27,500 nucleotides of DNA from Zygnema cylindricum. Lineage: Eukaryota; Streptophyta; Zygnematophyceae; Zygnematales; Zygnemataceae. Under the pieces are notes generated by a model. That model ran no database searches. It had not been told where the DNA came from and saw only the letters and a list, made by a program, of their open reading frames with translations. Below, one piece after another: positions 10,801-21,669 of this stretch (its first letter is position 1; every line of letters starts with the position of its first letter). The DNA lies in assembly GCA_037447655.1 (NCBI GenBank), contig JBBHKE010001053.1:66605-94104 (forward strand), in the 5' to 3' direction. The position numbers and the translations under genes were made by a program.

Positions 10801-13123
10801 ATTCGCCAACTGCTGGCCAATATATCTTCTAACGCATACAATACGTATACTATTAATAGAACATTAATATACGTGTTTTACTATGCAGTCAACTTTTAGA
10901 AACATTGAACAATATTATAAAAGATTGTGAAGTATTGTACTCCTATACGAGTATAATTTAAAAAAAATAGTATACATATTTTACTCCCATACGTATCCAA
11001 TCTCATAGACATTGTATTCGATTTCACTCCCATACGAACACATACAATTGAATATGCATTGAAGTAATATACTCCAATGGTTACTTATCATCATTCTATG
11101 ATTAAAAAAAAGGACACATTCGTCTCCAAGTTCATCAAAAAATGTTCAAAATTTTAATCAATCAAATACAGCCTTCAAATCTAATATGAATTTGAGCTTA
11201 TTATTTAAGGTATCTATACTGACCTCAATGGCATGCTTGATTTGTAGTGGATCTGGCAAAAACCGAAAAGCAATACCCTCTGCGTTTAAACGGTAAACCT
11301 ACAAAAAAAAACCAAAATCAATAAACTTAAATATAGCAAATTCACCAATCTATTTCAAAATCACATTCAACTACATACACTTCGAAAAAAAAAGACAAAC
11401 CCCTGGTAGTAATGCCAAAGATATATAAGAAAACCGAGTATCACTGTTAGAATTAATGTTTTTTCTGGCCTTCAAACTCATTTTCATCCATGCACACTAG
11501 CAGATTATTATAATAATATAATCCGACGTTTGCGATGGAAAGGTAAGATTCTTACATTCCGGTTGGAGGTCTCCAGATTAGAATTGGGAGTATGTAAACG
11601 GGAAAAAGTTGACTTGAGTGATTTAAAACAATCATATTGAATAACAATAAAAATGTAGTACAATTATAATTTATTCAAATAGTAAAATGTTACAGATTGA
11701 TTTAAGCCGTGAAAAAAAAGACGTTAAAAGCGATCTACAGTGTAGTACACTTTGGCATCATAACTTCAAATTTTTAATTTTCTACCAGGTACAAGAAGGA
11801 ATTATCTTATAAAATATGCAGCAAAAGAAAGCATATCCAAAATATAAAGGAAGGCATCCATATATATATAAAAAGGAATCCAAAAAAGACAAACCTTATC
11901 CAGCATTACTTCCACCACGCGAGCTCCCCTTCCAAGATTTGGATCTCTGTCTCTAACCTGAGCAACAAATAGAATAAATGAGAATATACCGAAAAAAAGA
12001 TAAAGGAACAGCCCAATATGCCTAAATAGAATAAATAAAAAAAAGGGAACAGCTTAGCATGTGCAAATAGACTAAATAGAAAAGTTAAGAAAACAGCTCA
12101 ATATGTCTCATATTCACAACCACATTAGAGCATTCTGAAAATTCTGTTCTGACCTGATTAACAATTAGAAAGTAACCAGAACGTCACCATTTTTTAACAA
12201 CAGCAAAAATGTAAAAAACATAAAACAGACGTAGGGAAAAAATAAAAAAAGTAGAAAAAAATGTCATTCTGTACCTGAGCCAACAGCGCTTCCGCATCCT
12301 CCTGTCGAAAACAAAAAATTCCAAGGGACTTGTTTCCCTCCAAATCGGATACCAGGACAAACTCATTCGACGAGTTGCTCACCGTATAGACAGGCACTCC
12401 ATTGATTGCTTTTGACACTTGCTCTGCTGTCAGAGCCAAATCAAAGCAGTGTTTTGCTTCCGGGATATTTGCATCAGACTCAAATTTGTTGTTTTTGTCG
12501 GTGGAAAGAGGAACAACGGACGGCACAGATGCAAGCATTGGCATTTGCTGTCTAATAATACTCGACGAGGTTCTCAAAGCCTCAAGTCTACGGAGCATAT
12601 TATCAGCCAGTTCAATTGACCAAGGAAACTTGAGTTCATGAAGAGTTTGTAAAGAGGAAATCAAATGACCGAAAGCATGTGAAGAAGAAGAAGACAGATT
12701 ATAAAGTTTTACGTGAGATTGTAAAATCCAATTTTTAACTTTCGCTCGACTGTCTTCAACAGATTTTGTGACATTTTTCTGCATTGCTTTACTTGCTCCT
12801 TCTAATGCCTTAAGCAAGTTTAGGTTAACTGGTGGTGCGGAAAATTGTCTGGACATTGCTTCGGACTGCCCGGAACTTGAAATCATTAGTTTATGCTGAA
12901 TCGCTCTTATTGAACAGATGAGTGACTTTTTCTGAGAATCGTCCTTTTTTTTTAATGACGATGAAGGGCTTCTACTATGTTTGCTACGTGCCAAAAGTGA
13001 CAAACGAGAGGAAAGGTTTTTCCAGGGTTCAGAGAAATGGACGAATTTTTTCTGCAGTTTTAAAGACAAAACATTCTGACTCTGAAAAGATTCAGGAACG
13101 GAGGAAGAAGGTTCTTCAGCCAT
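7852..13123 (-). CDS. Tic22-like chloroplast protein import component, 8 exons, complete
   Basis: Tic22 proteins act in the intermembrane space of plastids, where they are thought to help precursors pass from the TOC to the TIC translocon. Exons on the minus strand: 13123-12275, 11957-11895, 11298-11224, 10727-10671, 10347-10288, 9924-9841, 8877-8842, 8010-7852. Every intron is GT-AG and phase 0. The product is 460 residues. The ATG at 13123 has a strong context (GCCATGG) and an in-frame TAG upstream. Residues 1-225 are Ser/Lys-rich and probably include a transit peptide plus a linker. The Tic22 domain starts near 228, with GVPVYTVSNSSNEFVLVSD (242-260), GIFCFRQEDAEALLAQ (268-283), GIAFRFLPDPLQIKHAIE (312-329), a second GVPVF (344-348), NRRCCPVFF (358-366) and WADIVFIPPG (416-425). 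It is longer than the short Tic22 proteins of about 270-310 residues known in Arabidopsis and is closer to the longer Tic22-like group; its exact location is not certain. The acceptor of exon 4 has a poor pyrimidine tract but fits the conserved spacing. Confidence 0.9.
9258..9362. repeat. 11-bp minisatellite in intron 6 of the Tic22-like gene
   Basis: Ten head-to-tail units of the type ACAGTTATACC; eight are 11 bp and two are shortened to 8 and 9 bp, each with small substitutions. It lies wholly inside the intron between 9840 and 8878. On the plus strand it forms an open frame of Tyr/His/Ser/Val repeats, but this is a by-product of the repeat and not a gene. Confidence 0.9.
9895..10168. repeat. 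tandem duplication spanning the exon 6 acceptor
   Basis: The stretch 9895-10018 and the stretch 10039-10168 are diverged copies of each other. Both begin with the reverse complement of the first part of exon 6 and its AG acceptor, then share an AGTAGCTCAATTATTATTG block (about 9955 and 10109) and an AAATTGG..GC word. Only the left copy leads into a complete exon 6 with a donor. The right copy holds a partial pseudo-exon that starts after CAG at 10068-10070 on the minus strand. Confidence 0.82.
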
Positions 13124-14060
13124 GGCTGCCAATAATAAGTCCTATTATGCTTTCCTGGTATTGTTATCTGTATTCACGAGTAACTCGAAATATGAAATAA
13201 AATAAAAAAAAGAAGCTACAAACATGAAAAAAATAAACTGCAAGGAACCTTGCTTAAAATACTACTTTGGAAAAAAGATTGTTCAAAAAAGTTACAGGCA
13301 AGCAAGTGTATCTTCCTTCGTATTTTTATCAAGAAACAGAGGAAGGTGTAAGTGACACGAAGCAATAAACTCTCCACTAGTTGTTCAGTGACAGACAAAG
13401 CAACCAAAAAACAAACTCTGCTGACTTTCCTTGTAGCTTTGTTGAGAAAAATACAAGCAAGTGTTATAAAACTAAAAAAAATACAGATCTCTGCTAGAAA
13501 TGTTGCTTCGATAACTGCAGTAATAAGCAGTCTGCTATGATTCACATAATCTCACATTTGCTAATTTGCTGTCTCCAGACTGCAGCAAGATCTTGGCAAA
13601 CTTTAGTGAAGCAATAATCCTCCCTGAAAAGTGAAAACCTATGTTCTAAAAGTGCGCAGATTTCGTACGAATACCGGACTAAATAGCATACCATTCAAAA
13701 ATACCCCATAGTAGAAATTTAGTGCGGCTAATTTCCTGCGGCCGCATGAAATTTTCACCAATGGAATGACGAAATGCTTGTCTTTTTTTTTCTTCCATGC
13801 GCGGAATTCGCACGAAATAGTCGCACGGTTCCAAACAAGGCAAAGGAATAGAAATCAGCAGAATTGATCCAAAATCCAGTAAATCGCCACGTGGTTTCGG
13901 GTTAGTGGGTACGGGAGCCGGACAGGTCACAGAACGTTCCAAAAAATAGAATATTCCCTTCAGTACAACAATGCATTTTGGGCCATACGATTTGTGAAAA
14001 AAAGCTCGTATTGAGTGCTTTAAGGGTACTAATGTGGACGGTTTCCCTCGTGCCACAGTT
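13124..14060 (-). promoter_or_regulatory. upstream region of the Tic22-like gene
   Basis: The first part must contain the 5' leader and promoter of the minus-strand gene starting at 13123. The stretch 13200-13215 is T-rich on the sense strand and followed by CAG words, so a leader intron is possible, but I cannot place a transcription start. Open frames here on the minus strand begin at non-ATG codons and show no recognisable protein, so I treat them as chance. Confidence 0.4.
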
Positions 14061-15459
14061 GGTCTGTCTTCCGTGTCGTTTTCACTTTTCGGCCCTTTGT
14101 CATTTGGCCGGCTGTAAAGTTATTAATTAAATAATCAATGCTGTGTATCGAAGGTCCATTGCCGATTTTGATATGTACCTAATTTGGGCACCCAGAAGTC
14201 AATATATCGATAAGAAGTATCAAAAAGCTAAATATTACGATATTTTACAGATATTTTGGATCGATATGCCGATACCTGTATACCGCGATAAGTTGGGTTC
14301 CAAAAAGTATGGTTTTTTGTACATTATCTCGTACTAAGGGTGAACTTCCATTAGAGGAAAACTGGGGTTGTTTACTGGATGCCGTACAATTTCGTACAGA
14401 TTCGTACCATTTCTATTTTTTTTGCAGACGAAACATGACGAAAAATGTTTACTGGATGGCTCCAATATTATAAGGGTAGGTATCGACCGTTGGATATTTC
14501 ACATTTTTAGATTAGCGAAGCAATCGCACAAATCGTCTAGTGTGAAGAGACTCTCCTCGGCAAGGAGAATTTCTTCACACAGGTCGCATACAATTGGTAC
14601 ACGTGCAAAGTTAAAAAAAAAACCACCACTAACAAGCGATGAGAAACGAACACCTCTTACACGCCATGTGCCTTACGCCACGGTGTATGTAGGTCGACCG
14701 AAATATCATCGTACGCTCTTTCTAACATCCGCTGACATTCAAAGTTTACGGCACATTTTTGCCATTCCGTTTCAAAGGTTTGATTTTCAATTTCAAAATT
14801 AAAATCCGGTGGCAAAATTTTCGTACAAATCATTAACTACCTCCACTCATAAAAAAAAAATTTACAGATTTTTAGTTTAAATAATATTTTTAGATTTTGA
14901 GAATCAGATAACTAACCTACATGGCGCCAATCATAATCGAGAAACGATGTTAACTGGCACGACATAATGCAACGATGTGCGAGTAAACACTACAAATAGA
15001 CGTCTCCGCATGTTTATTCGGACCGCCTAAAGGAGTAGAGGCCTAAAGCTGTACAAGCCCCACCTCCCGCCAAATATATCGCGAATTTTTTTTCTGGTCA
15101 CGAGGCAATATACGAGCCCTTTGACTGTTGCATAATCGATATTGAATATCGAGGCTATCGCGATAAGATTTTTCCCGATGCACAACACTACTAAAGTAAA
15201 TATATGTATACGTTATGACTGGAAATGCGGTAAAGTACACCGTCGATCGTATTTAGCGTGTTGAACACTAATTCGGCGCCCCTAAATTTTGACCCTTGAA
15301 CCTTAAATAGAATAAATGACGCTATTTAAGGACGTGGACCATAATTTGCCACGTCTCCTGGACTGGTAATGCGGTAAAGTATAGTACATTACAATACAGA
15401 ATGTACTAGTCATCAATTAGCATTTTTGTATATAAATGGTACGATTTCCTGGTTTTTGT
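14061..15459. other. intergenic, no recognised gene
   Basis: No convincing gene. CGATA/TATCG words are frequent around 14140-14290 and 15120-15180, and GTAC-containing words around 14380-14410. It contains a strong hairpin (14540-14580) and a direct repeat of roughly GGNAATGCGGTAAAGTA at about 15220 and 15365. The composition suggests old repeat debris. Confidence 0.5.
14540..14580. repeat. 18-bp-arm hairpin
   Basis: Arms 14540-14557 and 14563-14580 are inverted repeats with two mismatches and a 5-nt loop (CGGCA). In RNA from the plus strand one mismatch becomes a G-U pair, and from the minus strand the other does. No flanking gene explains it. It could be a remnant of a foldback element or chance. 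Confidence 0.6.
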
Positions 15460-16485
15460 TGTAATTTATAAATCTTTATTTCAATAAATAGGGGTAAAAA
15501 TAAATTAGAATATTTTTCTAGGTAGTCTACTGTAATACTTACCTAAATTAGCGTTACAGTAGCAAAAATTACAGTAGAGTGTAATGTACTTTTACAGGGA
15601 CACGTGTCGGCAAAAGAACGTATGCAGGTTTTTTCGGAGTGGCGCCGACAGTCAGCCACACGCGTCACGCAGTTGACGATATAATTCACAAGATCGGACG
15701 AACGGGATCTGAACCGTGTATTCCGAAAATAAATGGTACAGTTCGACGGTACCATCGTCGATTGAATTTGTTCCAACGGACGCGATTCACCTGGGACCAC
15801 AAGCGTGATTCACGAGGGACCACAAGCGTGATTCGCGTGGGACCACAAGTGACGAAGCACTCAGGTGCTTCGTACTACACGACCACATTCGGCTAGACTT
15901 TAGCGACTCTCGCTGACTAAGCATTTGGAACGTTTTGTGTACGGTTGGAACGTTTTGTGTACAGTTCAATATCTATAAATATCTGAATAACCATGTTTTG
16001 TAGTTTAGTGTAATAAAAAATAGTGTTCCATTAAGGAGGTTTTTAGAAAGTAATAATTAGGGTTTTGAGGTACAGTGACATACAAGTAGGATGCGTATCG
16101 TTAGTCAAGATAATAACCGTAGTTACGGTTACCCAAATTAGTGTACATCAATAGATACACATTGTGAGCATATAACTTAGGACTTAGCCAATTTTGTAGT
16201 ATCTAGTATTGGGAATATGATTTTCTAAGGGCAGATTTTCGGAAACTTCCAGACATCATATCTTATGGTTTACAAAATCATTTGGGCTGCAATTTTGGGA
16301 ATTGTCAGTTTACTATATTGTTTATCAATGTGGCAAATTTGACGCATATTCGCTATCTGAGTCATATTTAGTGTCAGTTCAAAGTTGGCTGTTGAGTAGG
16401 TACTTTGATAGTTTCTGTTGTTTTTCATGTCTATTTCCACTACTACTGCTGGTTCTCCTCCTGCAACGGTGGTTTTAGAAGAACA
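15460..16485 (+). repeat. left copia repeat: 5' LTR plus leader and start of gag
   Basis: Begins TGTAATTTATAAATC and matches 20624-21669 with scattered substitutions and small indels. Inside are three 23-bp units of the type CGTGATTCACGAGGGACCAC (about 15784-15850) and two copies of TTGGAACGTTTTGTGTAC (about 15926-15962). The shared block includes the putative gag ATG at 16427, so the true LTR must end earlier. I could not place its CA terminus because no TGG-type primer-binding site stands out. Confidence 0.85.
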
Positions 16486-17371
16486 GGTTAAGGGCCTCTG
16501 TCAAGAATTCCTATCTTCAATGGCCAAAAGTATGCTTACTGGGCGGCAATGGTTGAATCGTCGTTTGAAACTGCTGACTTATTGGGGGTCTTGGATGGCT
16601 CCCTTGATGAAACAAGTCCATCTTCGGCGAAAAAGAATTCAATGGCAAGGAACAATCTAATTCTTTGTATTTCAAAAAAATTGGTCTTGTCTCGACTGAA
16701 AATGAAGAAGGCGAGTGAGATTTGGACATCACTAAAATCCGCTTTTGAGAAAGCGAATGTTTAAGAGGAGCTGATGGTGGCTAGAAAAATTTGGGGATAC
16801 AAATACTCGGGGGGAACTATGGTCGAGTATTGTGACAATTTTCGTGCCCTTATTCATGCTCACTCTTCTGCTGAGGGGTCATTTTTTGAGTTTCAACAAG
16901 CAACTCTGCTTATTACAGGTCTCCCTAGTAGCATGAAGGGTGTGTTTGTTCTATTAAAGAGTCATGATAAAGCTAGCTGGTCATTTCAGTTAGCGTATAA
17001 TCTTATATTGGAGGAAGAGACTAACTCCTTCAAGGATAAGGAAAAGTTGAAGCATTTGCCACAAAAGAAATCAGATTAATTAGAACAAGAGTCAATTTAA
17101 CCAGAATCAGAATCAGTTTAATGAGAGACAGAATAGGTCATCTACTACTACTTGTTTTTATTATTCTGAGAAGGGTCATGGATAGAGGTACTGTCCTAAA
17201 CTGAAGAAGGCTAATGAAAGAGGTTTATACAGGCCAGGTTGGCAGCAAAGCCAGTATCACAAAGACTTTTGTGGAAATCCTTCCCGTGGAAATGCTCTTT
17301 TCTCAGCTCTTGCAACTGATGCAGATGAGTCTTTAAGCTTCAATGAGCAAGAGGAGGCGGAGCTATTTGCT
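16427..17371 (+). pseudogene. copia gag remnant with broken zinc knuckle
   Basis: From the ATG at 16427 the frame begins MSISTTTAGSPPATVVLEEQ. A frameshift near 16500-16520 moves the conserved part (FNGQKYAYWAAMVESSFETA) into another frame, followed by IWTSLKSAFEKANV, a TAA after ANV at 16762-16764, and then ITGLPSSMKGV. The CCHC knuckle at 17153-17194 has Tyr in place of the second Cys and an in-frame TAG between the His and the last Cys. Gag would form the virus-like particle core, but this copy cannot. Confidence 0.82.
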
Positions 17372-18560
17372 ATGGCGGCTGCAATGGAGGGTCCAAAAGA
17401 TGCAGGATGGATCATGGACACGGGAGCGTCTGCCCACATGTACTGTTACAAAGCGGTTTTTGCAAATCTGCAGCAAACATCTCCACATAGTATCTACTAT
17501 GCTTCTGGCATGAGTGTTCAAACCTTAGCTCAGGGTGATGTATCTTTGATGGTAGATGTGGGGGGAAAGTCGGTAGAGAGAACCCTTCAAAATGTTTTGT
17601 ATGTTCTAGACTTTAAGAAAAATCTATTTTCTACATCATTAGTGGAGAGCAAAGGCTTTGAAGTTGTTCTGAAAGGAGGGAGACAGGTTGTTAGCAACAA
17701 AGAGAAAGTAGCTGTAACAGGAACTAGAGATGCTAGCAAAATGTACCGTATGGACATGGCTGAATATAAAGAAATTGATGTTCTCTTCTCTAGTGTTCAA
17801 TCTGACAATGAGTTGTGGCATAAAAGATTAAGAAATATGAATTATGATAGACTTAAGAAAATGGTGAATTCGGGAAAAGTCGAGGGAGTTTCTCTCAGTT
17901 CTCATCCTATAAAATCATGTGATGGTTGTTCACTTGGCAAGATTCACAAATTGCCATTTCCACAGGAAACAAACCACAGATCGCAGAAAGTTCTGCAGCT
18001 AATACACTGTGATGTTCTCGGTCCTTCACAATTGGCTTCAGCTCGAGGCGTCCACTATATGGTTACATTCACAGATGACTACTCGAGGTACACTAAAGTC
18101 TACTTCATGCAACATAAGATTGAAGTGTTCACTCACTTCAAACACTACAAAGCGTGGGCGGAAAAACTTCATGGAGTTCCAATCTTGGCGTTGAGATCGG
18201 ACAATGTAGGAGAAAGCACATCAAAGGAATTCGAAGAATTTCTCATTCAAGAAGGTATTAGTCACAATCTTACTAATCCATATACACCAGAAGAGAATGG
18301 TGTTTCTCAAAGATTAAATAGGACAGTGACAGAGAGTGCTCAGTCCATGCTTGCAGATAAAGGGCTAGATTTGAAATTCTGGTCTGAAGCACTAAATTGT
18401 GTTGTTTATATTAAGAACAAAATTGCTTCTAGATCTGTTAGCACCACACCTTATGAGCTTTAGACAGGAGAGAAACCTGATGTTAGCCACTTTAAAATCT
18501 TTGGCAGCAAGTGTTTTATTTTAGATACTTCATAGGATAGATGGAGATGGAGGCTTAGGG
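17372..18560 (+). pseudogene. copia protease and integrase remnant
   Basis: A 363-codon open frame ending at a TAG (18461-18463), with the homologous frame going on to about 18540. The aspartic protease motif DTGAS starts at residue 16 of this frame (17417). The integrase N-terminal zinc region follows: LWHKRLRNMNY, where the second His is replaced, then CDGC. The integrase core shows D214 (CDVLGP) and D277 (SDN). Residue 313, at the exact DD35E spacing, is Gln instead of Glu, so the catalytic triad is incomplete. The SDN region also has unusual residues (SDNVGES). Loss of integrase function is therefore expected even apart from the stops. Confidence 0.88.
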
Positions 18561-18576
18561 CTTACCAGGAATTTAT

Positions 18577-20597
18577 ATGGGGTATGATGATAATGCAAAA
18601 GGATATAGAGTTTTTGTATTCGAGAAGCAGAAAGTGATTATTTCTAAGAATATCCAGATTAAATATGAACAAGATTCGGTTGACCTTTTTAAAGTGCCAG
18701 ATCAACGGGCAAAGGAAAATAAAGAATATGTCATTTTTCACCATACACAGCGAGTCTACTTTCCACCGGCAAGCGGGACACCTCTTCCTTCAATTCCTTT
18801 GGTGCCTTTACAGGATGCTTCACCACAAGCTACTCCTCAAGTGGAAGGAACTACTACAGACTCTGTACCAGATCAAGTTACGGTTCAAACTAAACAGAAA
18901 AATCAGAGGTTGCCGACGATCTCAGCTTAGAATTTCCGGGGGAAATAGATCTAGCAGCCGTGTGCAAGCAAGCTCTCACTTTGCTTTTTTTGCAGCTACA
19001 GAGAAGCCTCTAACGATCCTAGAGGCCTTCTCATCACCTGAGAGAAATCAGTGGATCGAGGCGGCAAACGATGAAATGAAGTCTATTATGGAGGCACAGA
19101 CATGGGAGCTGGTGGATCTTCTTCTGGGCAGAAAAGCCATCGACAGAAAAGCCTTCGGCAGCAAATGGGTATTCAAGGTGAAGCTGAACCCGGACAACAC
19201 CATCGAAAGGTATAAGGCCAGACTAGTGGCCAAGGGGTATAATAAAAAAAAAACGTATTGACTTTGAGGAAACCTTCTCTCCAGTTGTATGATTTCCCAC
19301 TGTCAGAATTTTGCTATGTCTAGCGGCTACAGAGAATATGGAAATACAACAAATGGATGTTAAAACTGCTCTTTTGCATGGAGAGTTAGAAGAAACCATT
19401 TATATGAAACAACCTGAAATGTACGTTGAAAAGGGAAAGGAATAATTAGTGTGTAAATTGATGAAATCTTTGTATGGGCTAAAACAAGCCTCGCGTTAGT
19501 GGAATTTGAAGTTAGATGAGTTTTTGACTGGGCCGGGATTTAAGAGAATTAGCTCAGATCATTCTGTATATGTCTTACAAGGGGAGGATGGGATACTATA
19601 CATTGCTGTATATGTGGATGACTTATAATTAATAAGTAAGTCAATGGATGAAATAAACCGCATTAAAATGGCTTTAAGGTCTAGGTTGGAGATGAAGGAC
19701 CTCGGTGAGGCCAAATATATTTTACGAATACAGGTAGAAAGAGACAGGAACAAAAGGTTGATTATGTTAACTCAAAAAGAAGCAATAGGTAACATGTTGG
19801 AAAGATTTGAAATGAAAGATGTAAATGGATCCTTAACTCAAATGGAATTCAGGCAAAAATTGGAAGGAACGGATTCAAAGGCAGGCATTATGGTGTGTGA
19901 GGGTCTAGAGTCAGGGGAGGAGGAGTTTATGGCTTTAAAGCCATATAGACAGGTAGTTGGAAGTCTTATATATTTTATGAACTGTACGAGACCTGATATT
20001 GCAGCAGTTGTGGGGGTCTTGAGTAGAAGTTTGCAGAATCCTAAAAAGGCAGACTAGGAAGCAACAAAAAGGGTGCAGAGATATCTTGCAGGTACTCGAA
20101 ATCTTAAGCTTGTACTCGGAGGAGGAGAGGTGAAAATACAGACGTGGAGCGATGCTAGCTATAGAGACATGCCAAGCCGGAAATCTACGACCCGCTTTGT
20201 TTTGAAGATTGGAGACGGAACTTGCTGCTGGAGTAGCAAATTACAAAAGGTTACAGCTCAATCCACAATGGAGTCAAAATATATGGCAGCAGCTTCCGCC
20301 CTCAAGGAGCTCTTATGGGTCAAGTCCGTTTTACAGGAACTTGGGTATATGCAAACTGGTCCTTAGGCTATCTGCTCTGAAAACCAGGCAGCCATTGCAA
20401 CTGTCTCTAACCCCAAGCATCACTTTAAGAGCAAACACATGGATGTTAGACTTCTCTTTGTTAGAGAAAAAGTACTTGAAAAAGTCGTAAAGTTATGTTA
20501 TTTACTGGACGAGAAGATGGTAGCTAACATGTTAACAAAAGCCCTTCCTACTCCTAAGTTACAATTTTGCACAGATGCTATTGGACTAAGTGAGTAA
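18577..20597 (+). pseudogene. copia reverse transcriptase and RNase H remnant
   Basis: Frames run through GYDDNAKGYRVFVFEKQK (from about 18577), a frameshift near 18920, then WIEAANDEMKSIMEAQTWEL and GSKWVFKVKLNPDNTIERYK, a slip in an A run at 19245-19254, FEETFSPVV ending in TGA (19288-19290), and MDVKTALLHGELEE. YVDD, the RT active site, is at 19611-19622, with a TAA two codons on. RNase H is recognisable by WSDASYRDMPSRKST and AQSTMESKYMAAASALKELL. Other stops fall at 19443, 19496, 20055 and 20364. The frame ends at TAA 20595-20597, just before the polypurine tract. It is non-functional. Confidence 0.9.
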
Positions 20598-20613
20598 CTG
20601 AGTCTAAAGATTT

Positions 20614-20620
20614 AGGGGAG
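20614..20620 (+). other. polypurine tract of the copia element
   Basis: AGGGGAG three bases before the start of the right LTR (TG at 20624), in the usual place for the second-strand primer of an LTR retrotransposon. It is short. Confidence 0.6.
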
Positions 20621-20623
20621 TTT

Positions 20624-21669
20624 TGTAATTTATAAAATCTTTATTTCAGTAAATAGGGGTAAAAATAACTTAGAATATTTTTCTAAGTAGTCTACTGTAA
20701 TACTTACTTTAATTAGCGTTACAGTAGCAAAAAGTATAGTAGTGTGTATTCTACTTTTACAAGGACATGTGTCGGCAAAAGAACGTACGCAGGTTTTTTG
20801 GAGTGGCGCTGACAGTCAGCCACACGCGTCACGCAGTTGACGATATAATTCACAAGATCAGACAAACGGGATCTGAACCGGGTATTCCGAAAATAAATGG
20901 TACAGTTCGACGGTACCATCGTCGATTGAATTTGTTCCAACGGACGCGATTCACCTGGGACCACAAGTGTGATTCACGAGGGACCACAAGCGTGATTCAC
21001 GAGGGACCACAAGCGTGATTCGCGTGGGACCACAAGTGATGAAGCACTCAGGTGCTTTGTACTACACGACCACATTCGGTTGGATTTTAGCGACTCTCGC
21101 TGACTAAGCATTTGGAACGTTTTGTGTACGGTTGGAACGTTTTGTGTACGGTTCAATATGTGGAAATATCTAAATAACATTGTTTTGTAGTTTAGTGTAA
21201 TAAAAAATAGTGTTCCATTAAGGAGGTTTTTAGAAAGTAATAATTAGGGTTTTGAGGTACAGTGACGTACAGGTAGGATGTGTTGTTGTTAGTCAAGATA
21301 ATAACTTTAGTAACGGTTACCCAAATTAGTGTAGATTAATAGATACACAATGTGAGTATATATCTAGGACTTAGCCAATTTTGTAGTATCCAGTATTGGG
21401 AATATGATTTTCTAAGGGCAGTTTTTGGAAAACTTCCAGACATCATATCTTATGGTTTACAAGGTCATCTGGGCTAAAATTTTGGGAATTGTCATTTTAC
21501 TCTATTGTTTATCATTGTAGAAAATTTGAGGCATATTGGCTATCTGAGTCATATTTTGTGTCAGTTCAAAGTTGGCTCTTGAGAAGGTACTTTGATAGTT
21601 TCCGCTTTTTTTCATGTCTACTTCCACTACTACTGCTGGTTCTCCTCCTGCAACGGTGGTTGCAGAACA
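20624..21669 (+). repeat. right copia repeat: 3' LTR plus leader-like and gag-start sequence
   Basis: Begins TGTAATTTATAAAATC and follows the left copy to about 21669. It has four of the 23-bp CGTGATTC..GGGACCACAAG units (about 20945-21033) where the left copy has three. It ends with the same start-of-gag stretch as 16427-16475 (ATG at 21615), after which similarity stops at AGAACA. An LTR should not include gag, so the right end is rearranged. Confidence 0.85.

Larger units (their letters stand above)
15460..21669 (+). mobile_element. Ty1/copia LTR retrotransposon, degenerate
   Basis: Two long direct repeats (from 15460 and from 20624) flank a pol region in copia order: gag, protease, integrase, RT, RNase H. 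Both repeats begin TGTAATTTATA. A short polypurine tract (AGGGGAG, 614-620 of the 20 kb block) sits just before the right one. All reading frames are broken by stops and frameshifts, so the element is dead, although enough is conserved to recognise each domain. I did not find a clear target-site duplication or a standard tRNA primer-binding site. The right repeat copy extends beyond what an LTR should hold (see findings). Confidence 0.93.

Noticed and set aside
13216-13545. 109-residue minus-strand open frame rich in Phe/Leu
   Set aside because: Starts at GTG; T-rich sense strand of a leader or promoter region gives Phe/Leu-rich frames by chance.
13679-14056. 125-residue minus-strand open frame
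   Set aside because: Starts at a GTG, has no recognisable domain, and lies in the upstream region of the Tic22-like gene.
14368-14802. 144-residue plus-strand open frame
   Set aside because: Starts at TTG, spans the hairpin and repeated words, and shows no family motif.
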